Positions 8,124 to 16,299 of a stretch of 64,000 bases of DNA are shown here, piece after piece; position 1 is the first letter of the stretch; the number at the start of each line of letters is the position of its first letter. The notes beneath the pieces are model-generated. The model was not told the origin of the DNA and made no database searches. It was given only the letters and a program-made list of their open reading frames with translations. Location: positions 360,751 through 424,750 of the forward strand of contig NZ_OUNR01000016.1 of assembly GCF_900403705.1 (NCBI RefSeq). The letters are read 5' to 3'. Source of the stretch: Nitrospira lenta (lineage in GTDB: Bacteria > Nitrospirota > Nitrospiria > Nitrospirales > Nitrospiraceae). Position numbers and translations under genes: made by a program.

Positions 8124-9231
8124 CCGCCGCCCGCTGGCCATGCTCCCTTACGGCACCTTCAGCCGGAACGTCCATGACCAGGCCGCCGCTCAGCATCAGG
8201 TCATCAAGGCACAGCTCGAACTCACCTATCGCTGCAACCTCCACTGCCGGCATTGCTACACCGATCCGTATAACGACAGCGCCTACTTTCCGCGCGAGCT
8301 CACGCTGGCCGAGATTCAGCGGCTCCTCGGCGAAATGCGAGAGGTCGGAATCATCTGGCTGAACCTGACCGGCGGCGATATTTTTATGCGGCCGGACTTC
8401 TTTGAGATCTACCAGGCCGCGGTGAACCACGGATTCTTGTTGCAGCTCTACACAAACGGGACGCTTTTCACCCGCGCGATCATCGAACGGCTGCAAACGC
8501 ACCCGCCCTTCTCCATCGATATTTCCTGCCACTCAGTCGATGAATCGCAGTTCGACTGGTTCACGCAGGTCCCAGGCTCGTATCGAGCCTTCCTCCGCGG
8601 GATCGACCTCCTAGAGGCCGGCGGCCTTCCCTTTTCCCTCAAAACCAAATTGATGAACTGGAATGCCGGTGAGACCGACACACTCCGACGATTCACCGAA
8701 GCCAAGGGTCAGCCATTCGGCTATACGACCTCGCTCTCGCCCCGCCTGAACGGAGACTGCTCCTCTCTCGACTACCGCATTGCCCCCGATGCCATCCGCC
8801 GACTCCGCGCAGATCAGGAGGCTGTTCACGAGCCTGACGATTGCTCCACGCACGATCCCCTGTCGCAACCGGGACACGAACGGCTGTTTCGCTGCGGATG
8901 CGGCACCGACACGATCCACATCAACGCCTGGGGCGAACTCAGCACCTGCACGTTTCAATATGAAACACGGCTATCGCTGCGCAGCCGCACAGTCCGTGCC
9001 GCGATCGACCAGGCCTTCGCGGCAACCAGGAAGCTCACTTACCAAACACATTCGGCTTGCCGCACCTGCACCGTGCACGAATTCTGCGACAAACAACCGA
9101 CACAGGCCAGATGGGAGGTCGGGCACTCTGAAATGCCCATTCCATACGATTGCGATATCGCCGTCGATCGAGCCTCCCATTCGCACGGAACCCAAGTCCA
9201 CCATCCGTTACAACCAGGATCTTCCCGATGA
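8116..9231 (+). CDS. Radical SAM/SPASM peptide-modifying protein
   Basis: A 371-aa protein. I chose ATG 8116, which overlaps the upstream gene by 8 bases and follows GGAAG; the frame stays open further upstream. The CxxxCxxC motif is at Cys40, Cys44 and Cys47. The usual GGE motif reads TGGDIFMRPDFFE, so Asp replaces Glu. The C-terminus has a fuller SPASM set (CGCGTDTIHINAWGELSTC and CRTCTVHEFC). The shared RPDFFEIY segment shows close relation to the preceding protein, so the pair may come from tandem duplication. The stop overlaps the precursor peptide start as ATGA. Confidence 0.87.
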   Translation: MSDRRPLAMLPYGTFSRNVHDQAAAQHQVIKAQLELTYRCNLHCRHCYTDPYNDSAYFPRELTLAEIQRLLGEMREVGIIWLNLTGGDIFMRPDFFEIYQAAVNHGFLLQLYTNGTLFTRAIIERLQTHPPFSIDISCHSVDESQFDWFTQVPGSYRAFLRGIDLLEAGGLPFSLKTKLMNWNAGETDTLRRFTEAKGQPFGYTTSLSPRLNGDCSSLDYRIAPDAIRRLRADQEAVHEPDDCSTHDPLSQPGHERLFRCGCGTDTIHINAWGELSTCTFQYETRLSLRSRTVRAAIDQAFAATRKLTYQTHSACRTCTVHEFCDKQPTQARWEVGHSEMPIPYDCDIAVDRASHSHGTQVHHPLQPGSSR

Positions 9232-9428
9232 CGACCAAAAAGCCCTATATCGCACCGCAACTCTATCGCGTGCCGCTCGATCCCGAGCAGGCCATTCTCT
9301 CCTCGTGCAGCCTCTCGGCCATGAGCGTTTCCAATGGCGGCGGAGGGGGCTGCCGTCCGGCGGGATCCGGCAACTGCAAAAATCGCTCGGGATTGGGCAA
9401 TCGAGATAGCGGCCCGCGCGCGTCGTAA
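9228..9428 (+). CDS. Putative RiPP precursor peptide (66 aa)
   Basis: A 66-aa peptide starting at ATG 9228, four-base overlapped (ATGA) with the radical SAM stop and preceded by AGGA. Residues 4-24 look like a leader (KKPYIAPQLYRVPLDPEQAI followed by L). The rest contains SSC, a run of five Gly and three Cys in all (Cys27, Cys42, Cys50), then a basic, Gly/Ser/Asn-rich tail ending in Ser66. Similar short KKxYxxPxL leaders followed by LxPEQA and Cys-containing cores occur next to PqqD/radical SAM genes. Size, position, coupling and composition all fit a RiPP substrate. The modification chemistry and cleavage site are not known. Confidence 0.78.
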   Translation: MTTKKPYIAPQLYRVPLDPEQAILSSCSLSAMSVSNGGGGGCRPAGSGNCKNRSGLGNRDSGPRAS

Positions 9429-9436
9429 GGACCACG

Positions 9437-10342
9437 ATGCGCTTTACGCTTGAGATCGGCGGATACCGCATCACGGTCCATGAATCCCAAGACCATTCCG
9501 TTCTCCTCTGGCCGCTTCGCCCCTTCGACGTGTTCCTCGTGGACAACCACGATCCCGCTGACATCATGGTGACCGTTGCCGTAGTTCCAACGCTCCCCGA
9601 CCTCCCGACGGACCGGGTGCGTTTCGATTCCGCTCACGGACACTGGAAGCTGTTGGAGTCAGGCGACCAGCTCGTCATCAACAGCCTCAGTCCGAAAACC
9701 GGCGCGTCACGCGCGCGCGCGCGGGTATCGGCGGACTACCGCCGCGTAGAAGCCTGGGTGTTGCCGGACGTTCAGAGCGGGGACGTGGGCTGGTCTCCTA
9801 TGTATCTCTTCAATCCAATTCTCGAGGTCTGCCTGCTGTCGCTCCTGGCGCGGGATGGAGGAATCCTGCTCCATGCCTCGGGATTGGCTTACCAAGAGAG
9901 TGGATTCGTCTTCACCGGCGCATCAGGAACCGGCAAATCCACACTCGCCGGATGGTTTGCCGAACAGGGCGCCCATATCCTCAGCGATGAACGCATCATC
10001 GTGCGCCGGACCTGCTCATCGGTCACGCTGTACGGCACCCCTTGGATTGGGTCGGGAGAATTTGCTGCCAATGCCGCAGCGCCGCTGTCCCGGCTCTTTT
10101 GTATCCGTCATGGACAGGATCGGCATCGATTCGAGCCGCTCCCGGCTTCGCGTATCGTGGCCTTTCTCCTGCAACAAACGTTTCTCCCCTATTGGGATCG
10201 CGCCGCCATGGACGCGACCGTCGACAGTCTGATTGCGCTGACACGACAGATTCCGTGCATCGGCCTCGCCTGTTTAAAGAACCCGGACGTCGTCGATGCA
10301 ATCATGGAGCATCAGCGAACCGCCCCGCTCACAACCGTCTAA
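9437..10342 (+). CDS. HPr-kinase-like protein (HprK-related)
   Basis: A 301-aa protein with a P-loop GASGTGKST at residues 161-169, followed by HILSDERIIV, as in HPr kinase/phosphorylase C-terminal domains. The N-terminal 140 residues are beta-rich and unlike HprK1. HprK-like kinases in lasso-peptide clusters (paeninodin type) phosphorylate the C-terminal Ser of the precursor. The peptide encoded 9 bases upstream also ends in Ser, which fits that activity but does not prove it. The stop codon shares one base with the next start (TAATG). Confidence 0.82.
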   Translation: MRFTLEIGGYRITVHESQDHSVLLWPLRPFDVFLVDNHDPADIMVTVAVVPTLPDLPTDRVRFDSAHGHWKLLESGDQLVINSLSPKTGASRARARVSADYRRVEAWVLPDVQSGDVGWSPMYLFNPILEVCLLSLLARDGGILLHASGLAYQESGFVFTGASGTGKSTLAGWFAEQGAHILSDERIIVRRTCSSVTLYGTPWIGSGEFAANAAAPLSRLFCIRHGQDRHRFEPLPASRIVAFLLQQTFLPYWDRAAMDATVDSLIALTRQIPCIGLACLKNPDVVDAIMEHQRTAPLTTV

Positions 10343-11400
10343 TGCAACACCTTGACGCCCAAACGTTTCTCAACTCCCTCTCCGCCCGCTCCGGACAAGA
10401 CCGCCGGCCGGACAGCGCCACCTTCGAGCTGACCTATGGCTGCAACCTTCGCTGTGTCCATTGTTACAATCCCACCCATCGCGCCTTGCCCCAGGAACTG
10501 ACGACGGCCGAGATCTGTACCATCCTCACTCAGATGGCCGAGCTGGGCGTGCTGACCGTCAGCCTCAGCGGAGGAGAACCGTCGCTGCGGCCGGACATCG
10601 AACCGATCCTTCGCCACGCGCGCCGGGCCGGTCTGCTGATCTGGATGTTGACGAACGCCACGCGTATGACGCCGATATTTGTGTCGCTCCTCACAGAGAT
10701 CCCCATCGCCCATGTGTTCGTCTCCATCTACGGCGCGACGATGAGTACCTATGAATCGATGACCGGAGTGACCGGCTCTTTCGCACACTTTCTTCACGGA
10801 CTCGATACGCTAAAAGCCTGTCCATTCCCGGTGACCGTCAGAATGCCCGTGACCACGCTCAATTGGACGGAAGTCGATGCCTGCCAGGACCTCGTGGAAT
10901 CCCGCGGATTCAAATTTCAATACAGCCTCGACATCCACCCGCGAACCGATGGCGGCTCCGCGCCACTTGCCTATCGGCTGGCTCCCGATCTCAAAACTGA
11001 ACTCGATCGTCGGAAGCTGGGGGCCGCGCCGCCGGAGACAGCGCCGGACACCTGCGCCGCCGATGAACCGTTCATCTCCTGCGCGTGCGGCCGCAGCCGC
11101 TTTGCCGTGACGCCCTACGGCGAGATGAATCTCTGCGTGGCCTTTCCCACGCCCGCCTATGATTTGCGAACCGGCACTCTGCGCGAAGGATGGGCCATCC
11201 TCAAAGACACCGTCGATCGGGCGCAGCCCAATCACCACTATGAGTGTCCAACGTGCGACGTCAATCGATTCTGTCGCCAAGGGCGCAGCGATGCCTGGCT
11301 GGAGACCGGCGACATGAGCGCCTGCCTTCCGCATTTTAAAGAGTGGGCTACACTGGAGCACCATACCCATGCCCTCCTCGACCCTCGACGACCTCGCTGA
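10342..11400 (+). CDS. Radical SAM/SPASM protein (third in operon)
   Basis: A 352-aa protein starting at ATG 10342, overlapping the kinase stop by one base. The CxxxCxxC motif is at Cys34, Cys38 and Cys41, followed by LSGGEPSLRPD. The SPASM part contains CACGRSRFAVTPYGEMNLC and CPTCDVNRFC. It is less like the other two than they are like each other. Its place after the kinase suggests a later or distinct modification of the same peptide. The frame remains open upstream into the kinase gene, but that part is shadow. Confidence 0.86.
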   Translation: MQHLDAQTFLNSLSARSGQDRRPDSATFELTYGCNLRCVHCYNPTHRALPQELTTAEICTILTQMAELGVLTVSLSGGEPSLRPDIEPILRHARRAGLLIWMLTNATRMTPIFVSLLTEIPIAHVFVSIYGATMSTYESMTGVTGSFAHFLHGLDTLKACPFPVTVRMPVTTLNWTEVDACQDLVESRGFKFQYSLDIHPRTDGGSAPLAYRLAPDLKTELDRRKLGAAPPETAPDTCAADEPFISCACGRSRFAVTPYGEMNLCVAFPTPAYDLRTGTLREGWAILKDTVDRAQPNHHYECPTCDVNRFCRQGRSDAWLETGDMSACLPHFKEWATLEHHTHALLDPRRPR

Positions 11401-12331
11401 CGCCTACGTCTGCGTGAGCGCCGGCAATGCCGTTGTGCTTGAGCAGTTTCATGCCTTCGCCACACTGCTGGAGCGGGCACAGATCCCCTTTGTCGTCATC
11501 AAAGGGCTGGATGTTCTCGTCAGATTTTATGGCATTCGCGGGACCCGGCCACTGTCCGATGTCGATCTGCTCGTTCATGACACCGATCTCGCTGCGATTG
11601 ATACGATCCTGACAGAGGCCGGCTATACCGGACAGATTGATGGCAACCCCTGCTATGCGTCTCCGGGGAATGGACTTTCCTTCGATATCGTCACCACGCT
11701 CTGGTATCTCGATGAGCAGGGCTTGAACGATGTGTGGACCGCTGCCCGCGCCCATAAGCTCCCGCCTCGAACCGTCAGACTCCTGGTCGCCGACGATCTG
11801 CTGATTCATCTCACCGCCTATGCGATTCTCCATCGCGGCGCGCTTACCCCCGCATGGGAACAGGACCTGCGCTTGCTGCTCTTGCACGAACCCATCGATT
11901 GGATAGCCGTCACCCGCAAAGCCAGGCAATACTCGCTCTCTATTCCCTTGCTCCATGGACTCACGTACCTTCATCACCGCAAGCCGATGCTTCCCATTCC
12001 GGACGCAGTACTCCAAGCCATGGCGCCGGCCGGATACGTTGAGCACAGTCTCTACCGGCTCCTCCAACGGCTGGTCACAAATCAGCCCATTCCTGAGCTC
12101 GGTCATGTCCTACTCTGGCTGACCAGGCCCACCGGCAAGAAATGGCCGTGGCTGCGCCGGACCCTCTTTCCATCCAAAACGTTTCTCGGGTACCGCTACG
12201 GAGCCGCCGCCGCGCGCACGCCTCTGGTCACCCGCTGCCGCCGCGTCATCAGCCTTGGCTGGGCGATCCTTACCCTGGCAACCCGTATTGTTCGGCGGCT
12301 CCTCCAATGGCCCGTGCGAGCGTCCACATGA
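11369..12331 (+). CDS. Nucleotidyltransferase-family protein (NTP_transf_5-like)
   Basis: A 320-aa protein with the nucleotidyltransferase-fold signature: VVIKGLDVL at residues 42-50, then GTRPLSDVDLLVH at 58-70, where Asp64 and Asp66 would bind the metal. Proteins of this family are found next to HprK-like kinases in lasso-peptide clusters, where one is reported to act after phosphorylation. It overlaps the radical SAM gene by 32 bases and the peptidase gene by ATGA. It probably adds a group to the phosphorylated peptide; the donor is unknown. Confidence 0.8.
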   Translation: MPSSTLDDLADAYVCVSAGNAVVLEQFHAFATLLERAQIPFVVIKGLDVLVRFYGIRGTRPLSDVDLLVHDTDLAAIDTILTEAGYTGQIDGNPCYASPGNGLSFDIVTTLWYLDEQGLNDVWTAARAHKLPPRTVRLLVADDLLIHLTAYAILHRGALTPAWEQDLRLLLLHEPIDWIAVTRKARQYSLSIPLLHGLTYLHHRKPMLPIPDAVLQAMAPAGYVEHSLYRLLQRLVTNQPIPELGHVLLWLTRPTGKKWPWLRRTLFPSKTFLGYRYGAAAARTPLVTRCRRVISLGWAILTLATRIVRRLLQWPVRAST

Positions 12332-13104
12332 TCGTGACACTCACACCTCGCACCGCAACCCGCTTTGCCGGCAGCGCGCTCCCGGAGAACTGCCAGGGAC
12401 CGGCCCTGCAATATCTGCAAATCCCGCGCGTGGCCTCCTGGAGCATGTATCCCACGCTCTGCAAAGGCGATCGCCTTGAACTGGGTCCGGCTGACCCACT
12501 CAACGTCGGCGACTTAGTCGTCTTCCGGAGACCGTTCGGGCTGGTCTGCCACAGGTTGGTCGCACGACAAGAGCAAGTCCTGCTCACACAGGGCGATGCC
12601 AGTTCAGGAGCTCCGGAGCCGGTGCTGCTCCGAGATGTGCTCGGAATTGTCGTCGCGGTGGTGCGCGGATCAACCCGCGTCGTCACAGCAGATCTGGCGA
12701 CTCTCGCGCCTCCGCCACCGTGGTGCCGCACCATCGATCAGCTGAGCACGACCATTCTGGATCGAAGCCGGCGAGGAGCCCACCGATTTATTCGTCTGGC
12801 GTTACAGCACTCCTGGGTCGGAGGGTTCTTGGCCGATCGGATGGTACGATGGACCACCGTTGAACGCATGACGGCAAGCCCCGTACAGTCGCTCAGCCAG
12901 GCCTTCGCCCTCAATCCAGCGGCCCTTCCGTTACATCCGGACGATCGGCCAGACCCATCGGCACTACTCGAGATTCGCCTTGGTTCGATTTGGCTGGGGA
13001 CCTTTCACCAATCCGCTGAAAGATTAGACATTCGGCCCGTCCTAGCCGGCACCAGCCTTGAGTTCACCCTTCGAGAAGCGCTTCGACATCGATATGGATC
13101 CTGA
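12328..13104 (+). CDS. S26-like signal-peptidase-type protein
   Basis: A 258-aa protein. I chose ATG 12328 because it forms an ATGA overlap with the preceding gene; ATG 12307 is an alternative. SWSMYPTLCKGDRLEL has the S26 nucleophile context with Ser39, followed by NVGDLVVFRR, VCHRLV with His75, and TQGDASSG. A His at this position suggests the Ser-His (SipW/ER-type) dyad rather than Ser-Lys. No clear membrane segment precedes it. The C-terminal 130 residues are unlike signal peptidases. As the last gene of the operon it is the obvious candidate for leader removal. Confidence 0.72.
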   Translation: MIVTLTPRTATRFAGSALPENCQGPALQYLQIPRVASWSMYPTLCKGDRLELGPADPLNVGDLVVFRRPFGLVCHRLVARQEQVLLTQGDASSGAPEPVLLRDVLGIVVAVVRGSTRVVTADLATLAPPPPWCRTIDQLSTTILDRSRRGAHRFIRLALQHSWVGGFLADRMVRWTTVERMTASPVQSLSQAFALNPAALPLHPDDRPDPSALLEIRLGSIWLGTFHQSAERLDIRPVLAGTSLEFTLREALRHRYGS

Positions 13105-13162
13105 CCGCAACGATCCTCCCGCCGATCACCGCGCATTCCAGCCAGTTGAAACACACATCCTT

Positions 13163-13192
13163 TTGCTCGATCCATCCGTAGAGTGTTATAGT
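13163..13192 (+). promoter_or_regulatory. Possible sigma-70-like promoter of the ECF sigma gene
   Basis: TTGCTC (13163-13168) and TATAGT (13187-13192) are separated by 18 bases in the gap between the peptidase and sigma genes. The -10 matches consensus at five of six positions; the -35 is weak. No other promoter-like element stands out in this 139-base gap. Confidence 0.3.
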
Positions 13193-13243
13193 TGGGGCGT
13201 GCTTGAGACCGAAGTCGGAATGTCGTTATTCAGCTGACCCACT

Positions 13244-13849
13244 ATGGACGCCTCGTCGCAACACGCCGCCTCACACATCGACCCAAAACTGCTGGCCCGG
13301 GTGGTCAAGGGAGACCATCAGGCATTCAGTCAGCTGTACGATCAATCCAGCACGCTCTTGTATACGATGGCACTGCGCATTCTCGGCAATCGCGATGAAG
13401 CGGCTGAACTTCTCCAGGATGTCTATCTGGAAGTCTGGCGCAAAGTGTCCCGCTACGATGTCGGACGAGGGACCCCTGTGGCCTGGCTGGTCACGCTGAC
13501 GCGCAGTCGCGCTATTGATCGACTCCGGGCTCGGGCCTCCCGCGGCCAGAATAAACCGACGGAATCCCTGGATAGCTCGTCGGCCTCCCAGATCGCCGAC
13601 CGCGGCCCCAATCCGTTTGACGCGCAAGCCGATCAGGAAATGAGAAGCTTGGTGGGAGGCGCCCTGGCGGCGCTCCCGCAAGCCCAGCAACATGCCCTGG
13701 AATTGGCCTATTATGAAGGGCTGTCCCATGCGGAAATCGCAGCCCGGCTGAATCAGCCGCTCGGAACCGTGAAGACCAGAATCAAGCTGGGTATGTCCAA
13801 GCTCCGGGAATCGCTCCGGCGCTGCTGGGAACAGGGTGAGCACGTATGA
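13244..13849 (+). CDS. ECF RNA polymerase sigma factor (SigK-like)
   Basis: A 201-aa ECF sigma factor. Region 2 is visible as AFSQLYDQSSTLLYTMALRI through NRDEAAELLQDVYLEVWRK, and region 4 as LPQAQQHALELAYYEGLSHA through LGTVKTRIKLGMSKL. The variable linker between them is Ser-rich. It overlaps the anti-sigma gene by ATGA (13846-13849), the classic sigma/anti-sigma arrangement. Target promoters are unknown. It starts 139 bases after the RiPP-like operon, so it may control that operon, but no matching promoter pair was identified. Confidence 0.9.
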   Translation: MDASSQHAASHIDPKLLARVVKGDHQAFSQLYDQSSTLLYTMALRILGNRDEAAELLQDVYLEVWRKVSRYDVGRGTPVAWLVTLTRSRAIDRLRARASRGQNKPTESLDSSSASQIADRGPNPFDAQADQEMRSLVGGALAALPQAQQHALELAYYEGLSHAEIAARLNQPLGTVKTRIKLGMSKLRESLRRCWEQGEHV

Positions 13850-14862
13850 CCCACGAAGAACTTGAAGAAGCCGTCTCGCTCTATGCCGCAGGCGCGCTCG
13901 AACGCGCTGAACGGCAGGCTCTTGAAGCCCATCTCCTCTCCGGTTGCGTCTCCTGCCACACGGCGCTCAAGGAGTTCCAATCGGTGGCGGCCATTCTGCC
14001 GTTTGGATTAAGCTCAGTCCCGGCTCCCCGCGCATTGAAGGCGACCATCATGGCCGCGCGGACGCCGACCGCCATCGCTGAAGATCCTCAAGAAAGAACC
14101 GATTCGAAACCAAGTCTGGAACCCGGCGAATGGATGAATCATCTTTTCCCGCCGGAATCCGCCGCCGCTCCGAAATCTTTTGGATGGGCATTAAGCTTCG
14201 CCGCGGCGGCGATTCTCTTTATCGGAGGTTATCTCGCCTGGACTTCCTACACTCAAAACGTCACCGGTACCGCTGCGGTCCAGCAACTCCAAGCGGCGTC
14301 GGACGATCAGACGAAGAAAGTCGCCGCTCTACAGCAGCAACTGGAAGACCAGGACCGGGCGATCGTTCAAATGAAAGAAGAGTTGCAGCAACGCACAACC
14401 GACTCAACCGAGCTGAAAGATCAGCTCATTCAGCGCGAGGCGGAGCTTGAAGATCTGAAGTTCCAATTCGCTGCACGCGGGGGAGTGCCCGCCACTCGCG
14501 AACCGGAGGATGAGCTCGCCGCCCTGCTCCGCGTTCCGAACGCGAAAACCGTCTCGCTCAATGGCTCAGACATGGCTAAACAGGCATCCGGCATGCTCGT
14601 CTACGATGCCAGAACCAAGAAGGCCTGGCTCTACGCGATCAATCTTCCGGAATGCTCCAACGGCACCACCTACCAACTCTGGGCGATCAATGACAAGCCG
14701 GTCAGCATGGGAACCTTTCATATGGACAGCGGTGAAACCGCGCATCTTCTGGTCAGCCGGGTGCCGGAATTCGCCAAGACCAGAAAGTTTGCCGTCAGCC
14801 TTGAGCCTTCAGGAGGGCGCCCCGCACCGACCGGTCCGATCTATCTGGTCAGCCAATCGTAA
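13846..14862 (+). CDS. Anti-sigma factor, RskA type
   Basis: A 338-aa protein. The N-terminal zinc-anti-sigma-like segment has HLLSGCVSC (His29, Cys34, Cys37; spacing Hx4Cx2C rather than the usual Hx3Cx2C). A single transmembrane helix follows near residues 110-133 (FGWALSFAAAAILFIGGYLA), then a Gln/Glu-rich coiled coil (about 140-205). The C-terminal RskA domain includes WLYAINLPECSNGTTYQLWA. It should hold the sigma factor at the membrane until its outer domain is cleaved. Translation is coupled to the sigma gene. Confidence 0.88.
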   Translation: MTHEELEEAVSLYAAGALERAERQALEAHLLSGCVSCHTALKEFQSVAAILPFGLSSVPAPRALKATIMAARTPTAIAEDPQERTDSKPSLEPGEWMNHLFPPESAAAPKSFGWALSFAAAAILFIGGYLAWTSYTQNVTGTAAVQQLQAASDDQTKKVAALQQQLEDQDRAIVQMKEELQQRTTDSTELKDQLIQREAELEDLKFQFAARGGVPATREPEDELAALLRVPNAKTVSLNGSDMAKQASGMLVYDARTKKAWLYAINLPECSNGTTYQLWAINDKPVSMGTFHMDSGETAHLLVSRVPEFAKTRKFAVSLEPSGGRPAPTGPIYLVSQS

Positions 14863-14945
14863 CAACGCTCGTCACATGACCCAACCGGCATTGCCATCCA
14901 CGCCATGAGCGTCGATGAGCGACGGCGTAGATGAAGGCCTCGCCC

Positions 14946-15419
14946 ATGACCATCGACCCCACACAGGATGAAACCTTCATGCGCATGGCGTTAGCGCAGG
15001 CGGCGCTGGCTCCTGCACTGGGGGAAGTGCCCATTGCCGCGCTGCTGGTCCATGCTGGACAGGTGTTGGCGCTGGCTCATAACCTCCGTGAAACCCGGCA
15101 GGACCCGACAGCGCACGCGGAAATTCTGGTGATTCAAGAAGCCGCCGCCAAGCTGGGCACCTGGCGGCTGATCGACTGCGCGCTCTATGTCACCCTGGAG
15201 CCCTGTCCGATGTGCGCAGGCGCCATTGTCCAGTCACGCATCGCCAGGATCGTGTTCGCCGCCTGGGATCCCAAGGCCGGCGCCTGCGGCTCACTGATGA
15301 ATATTCCGACGGATCCACGGCTGAATCACCGGGCGACGGTGACGGGAGGGCTGTGCGAAATTGAAAGCCAGGAGCTGCTGCGAGAGTTTTTTCGACAACG
15401 GCGCCGCGAGACACCTTAG
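14946..15419 (+). CDS. tadA: tRNA-specific adenosine deaminase
   Basis: A 157-aa zinc deaminase of the CDA fold. The catalytic HAE (TAHAEILVIQEA) and zinc-binding PCPMCAGAI are intact. It converts A34 to inosine in tRNA-Arg(ACG). I prefer ATG 14946, which follows AAGG at good spacing, over the in-frame ATG at 14931, which has no ribosome-binding site. Length is normal for TadA. It converges with the phosphopantetheinyl transferase gene. Confidence 0.92.
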   Translation: MTIDPTQDETFMRMALAQAALAPALGEVPIAALLVHAGQVLALAHNLRETRQDPTAHAEILVIQEAAAKLGTWRLIDCALYVTLEPCPMCAGAIVQSRIARIVFAAWDPKAGACGSLMNIPTDPRLNHRATVTGGLCEIESQELLREFFRQRRRETP

Positions 15420-15454
15420 CGCATCTGCTCCGGCTGCTCAAATATTGCCTGCGA

Positions 15455-16264
15455 TCAATCCGTTGCCGCTGTACAGGAGTTGCAGGGGTTGATCGTCCAA
15501 TCTGATTCTCGCGCCGCCACCGCACCGACCCATCCAGGTCCGCAATCCAGAGTCCTGACGACCCAAGGCTGTTGGGAACCTCCGGCGAGTCGCACGGGCA
15601 CCCCGTCTCGATCCGACCCGCGAGACCAATCAATTTCACAAGACTGCAGCGAAGCTAATCCCACCCCTTCAGCTTTCAGTACCGCTTCTTTCGCAACCCA
15701 GTAGTGAAAGAATTCCTGACTGCGTGATTCGGATGCCGTGGATCGCATATGCAGCTGCTCGCGGTCAGAGAAGAACCGCTCAGCCAGCTTGAGTGCATCC
15801 ACATCCTCCCTGATCATCTCCAGATCGACCCCAACCTCTCGGCCCTGGGCGACCGCGACCATGGCGTTGCCATGCGAATGGGAGAGATTGAAGGTCAGCG
15901 CCGCGCTCTCCGGCCGAAGACCCGCCAATGCCGGCTTTCCAGTCGCTGTCAAACTGAACTCGATGCGGGCCGGAGCGAGGTCGAGATAAAGCCCCAGAAT
16001 AAATCGCAACCCTCCGTGGGCCAGCACATATCGTTCGCGATCTTGCTGCCGAAGAAATCTGGAAGCCCGTTCACGTTCCTGTTGATCAAGCCAATCCAGA
16101 CACCGGCCATACTCGGCATCTTCACCGATGAGGGTCAACGGCCAGAGATCGATCGTCGAGGCAGGAAGATCCCGACGGCGCGCGACAGACGCCTTGAATA
16201 GCGTACGAATCGGAGAGAACTCCGCACTGACACTCGACGGCATTCGGACCGATCGTGAGCTCAT
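15455..16264 (-). CDS. Sfp-type 4'-phosphopantetheinyl transferase
   Basis: About 269 aa. Sfp-family motifs are present: FNLSHSHGNAMVAV, GVDLEMI (magnesium and CoA binding) and FHYWVAKEAVLKAEGVGL. It transfers the phosphopantetheine arm from CoA to carrier-protein serines, here most likely the three carrier domains of the NRPS encoded upstream. I chose ATG 16264, preceded by GGGA with six-base spacing; ATG 16282 is in frame but has its purine run directly against the start codon. It is the last gene of the NRPS operon. Confidence 0.9.
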   Translation of the reverse strand: MSSRSVRMPSSVSAEFSPIRTLFKASVARRRDLPASTIDLWPLTLIGEDAEYGRCLDWLDQQERERASRFLRQQDRERYVLAHGGLRFILGLYLDLAPARIEFSLTATGKPALAGLRPESAALTFNLSHSHGNAMVAVAQGREVGVDLEMIREDVDALKLAERFFSDREQLHMRSTASESRSQEFFHYWVAKEAVLKAEGVGLASLQSCEIDWSRGSDRDGVPVRLAGGSQQPWVVRTLDCGPGWVGAVAARESDWTINPCNSCTAATD

Positions 16265-16299
16265 CTTGCGTCCCAGAGTCATCCCCTACCAGACGGGTG

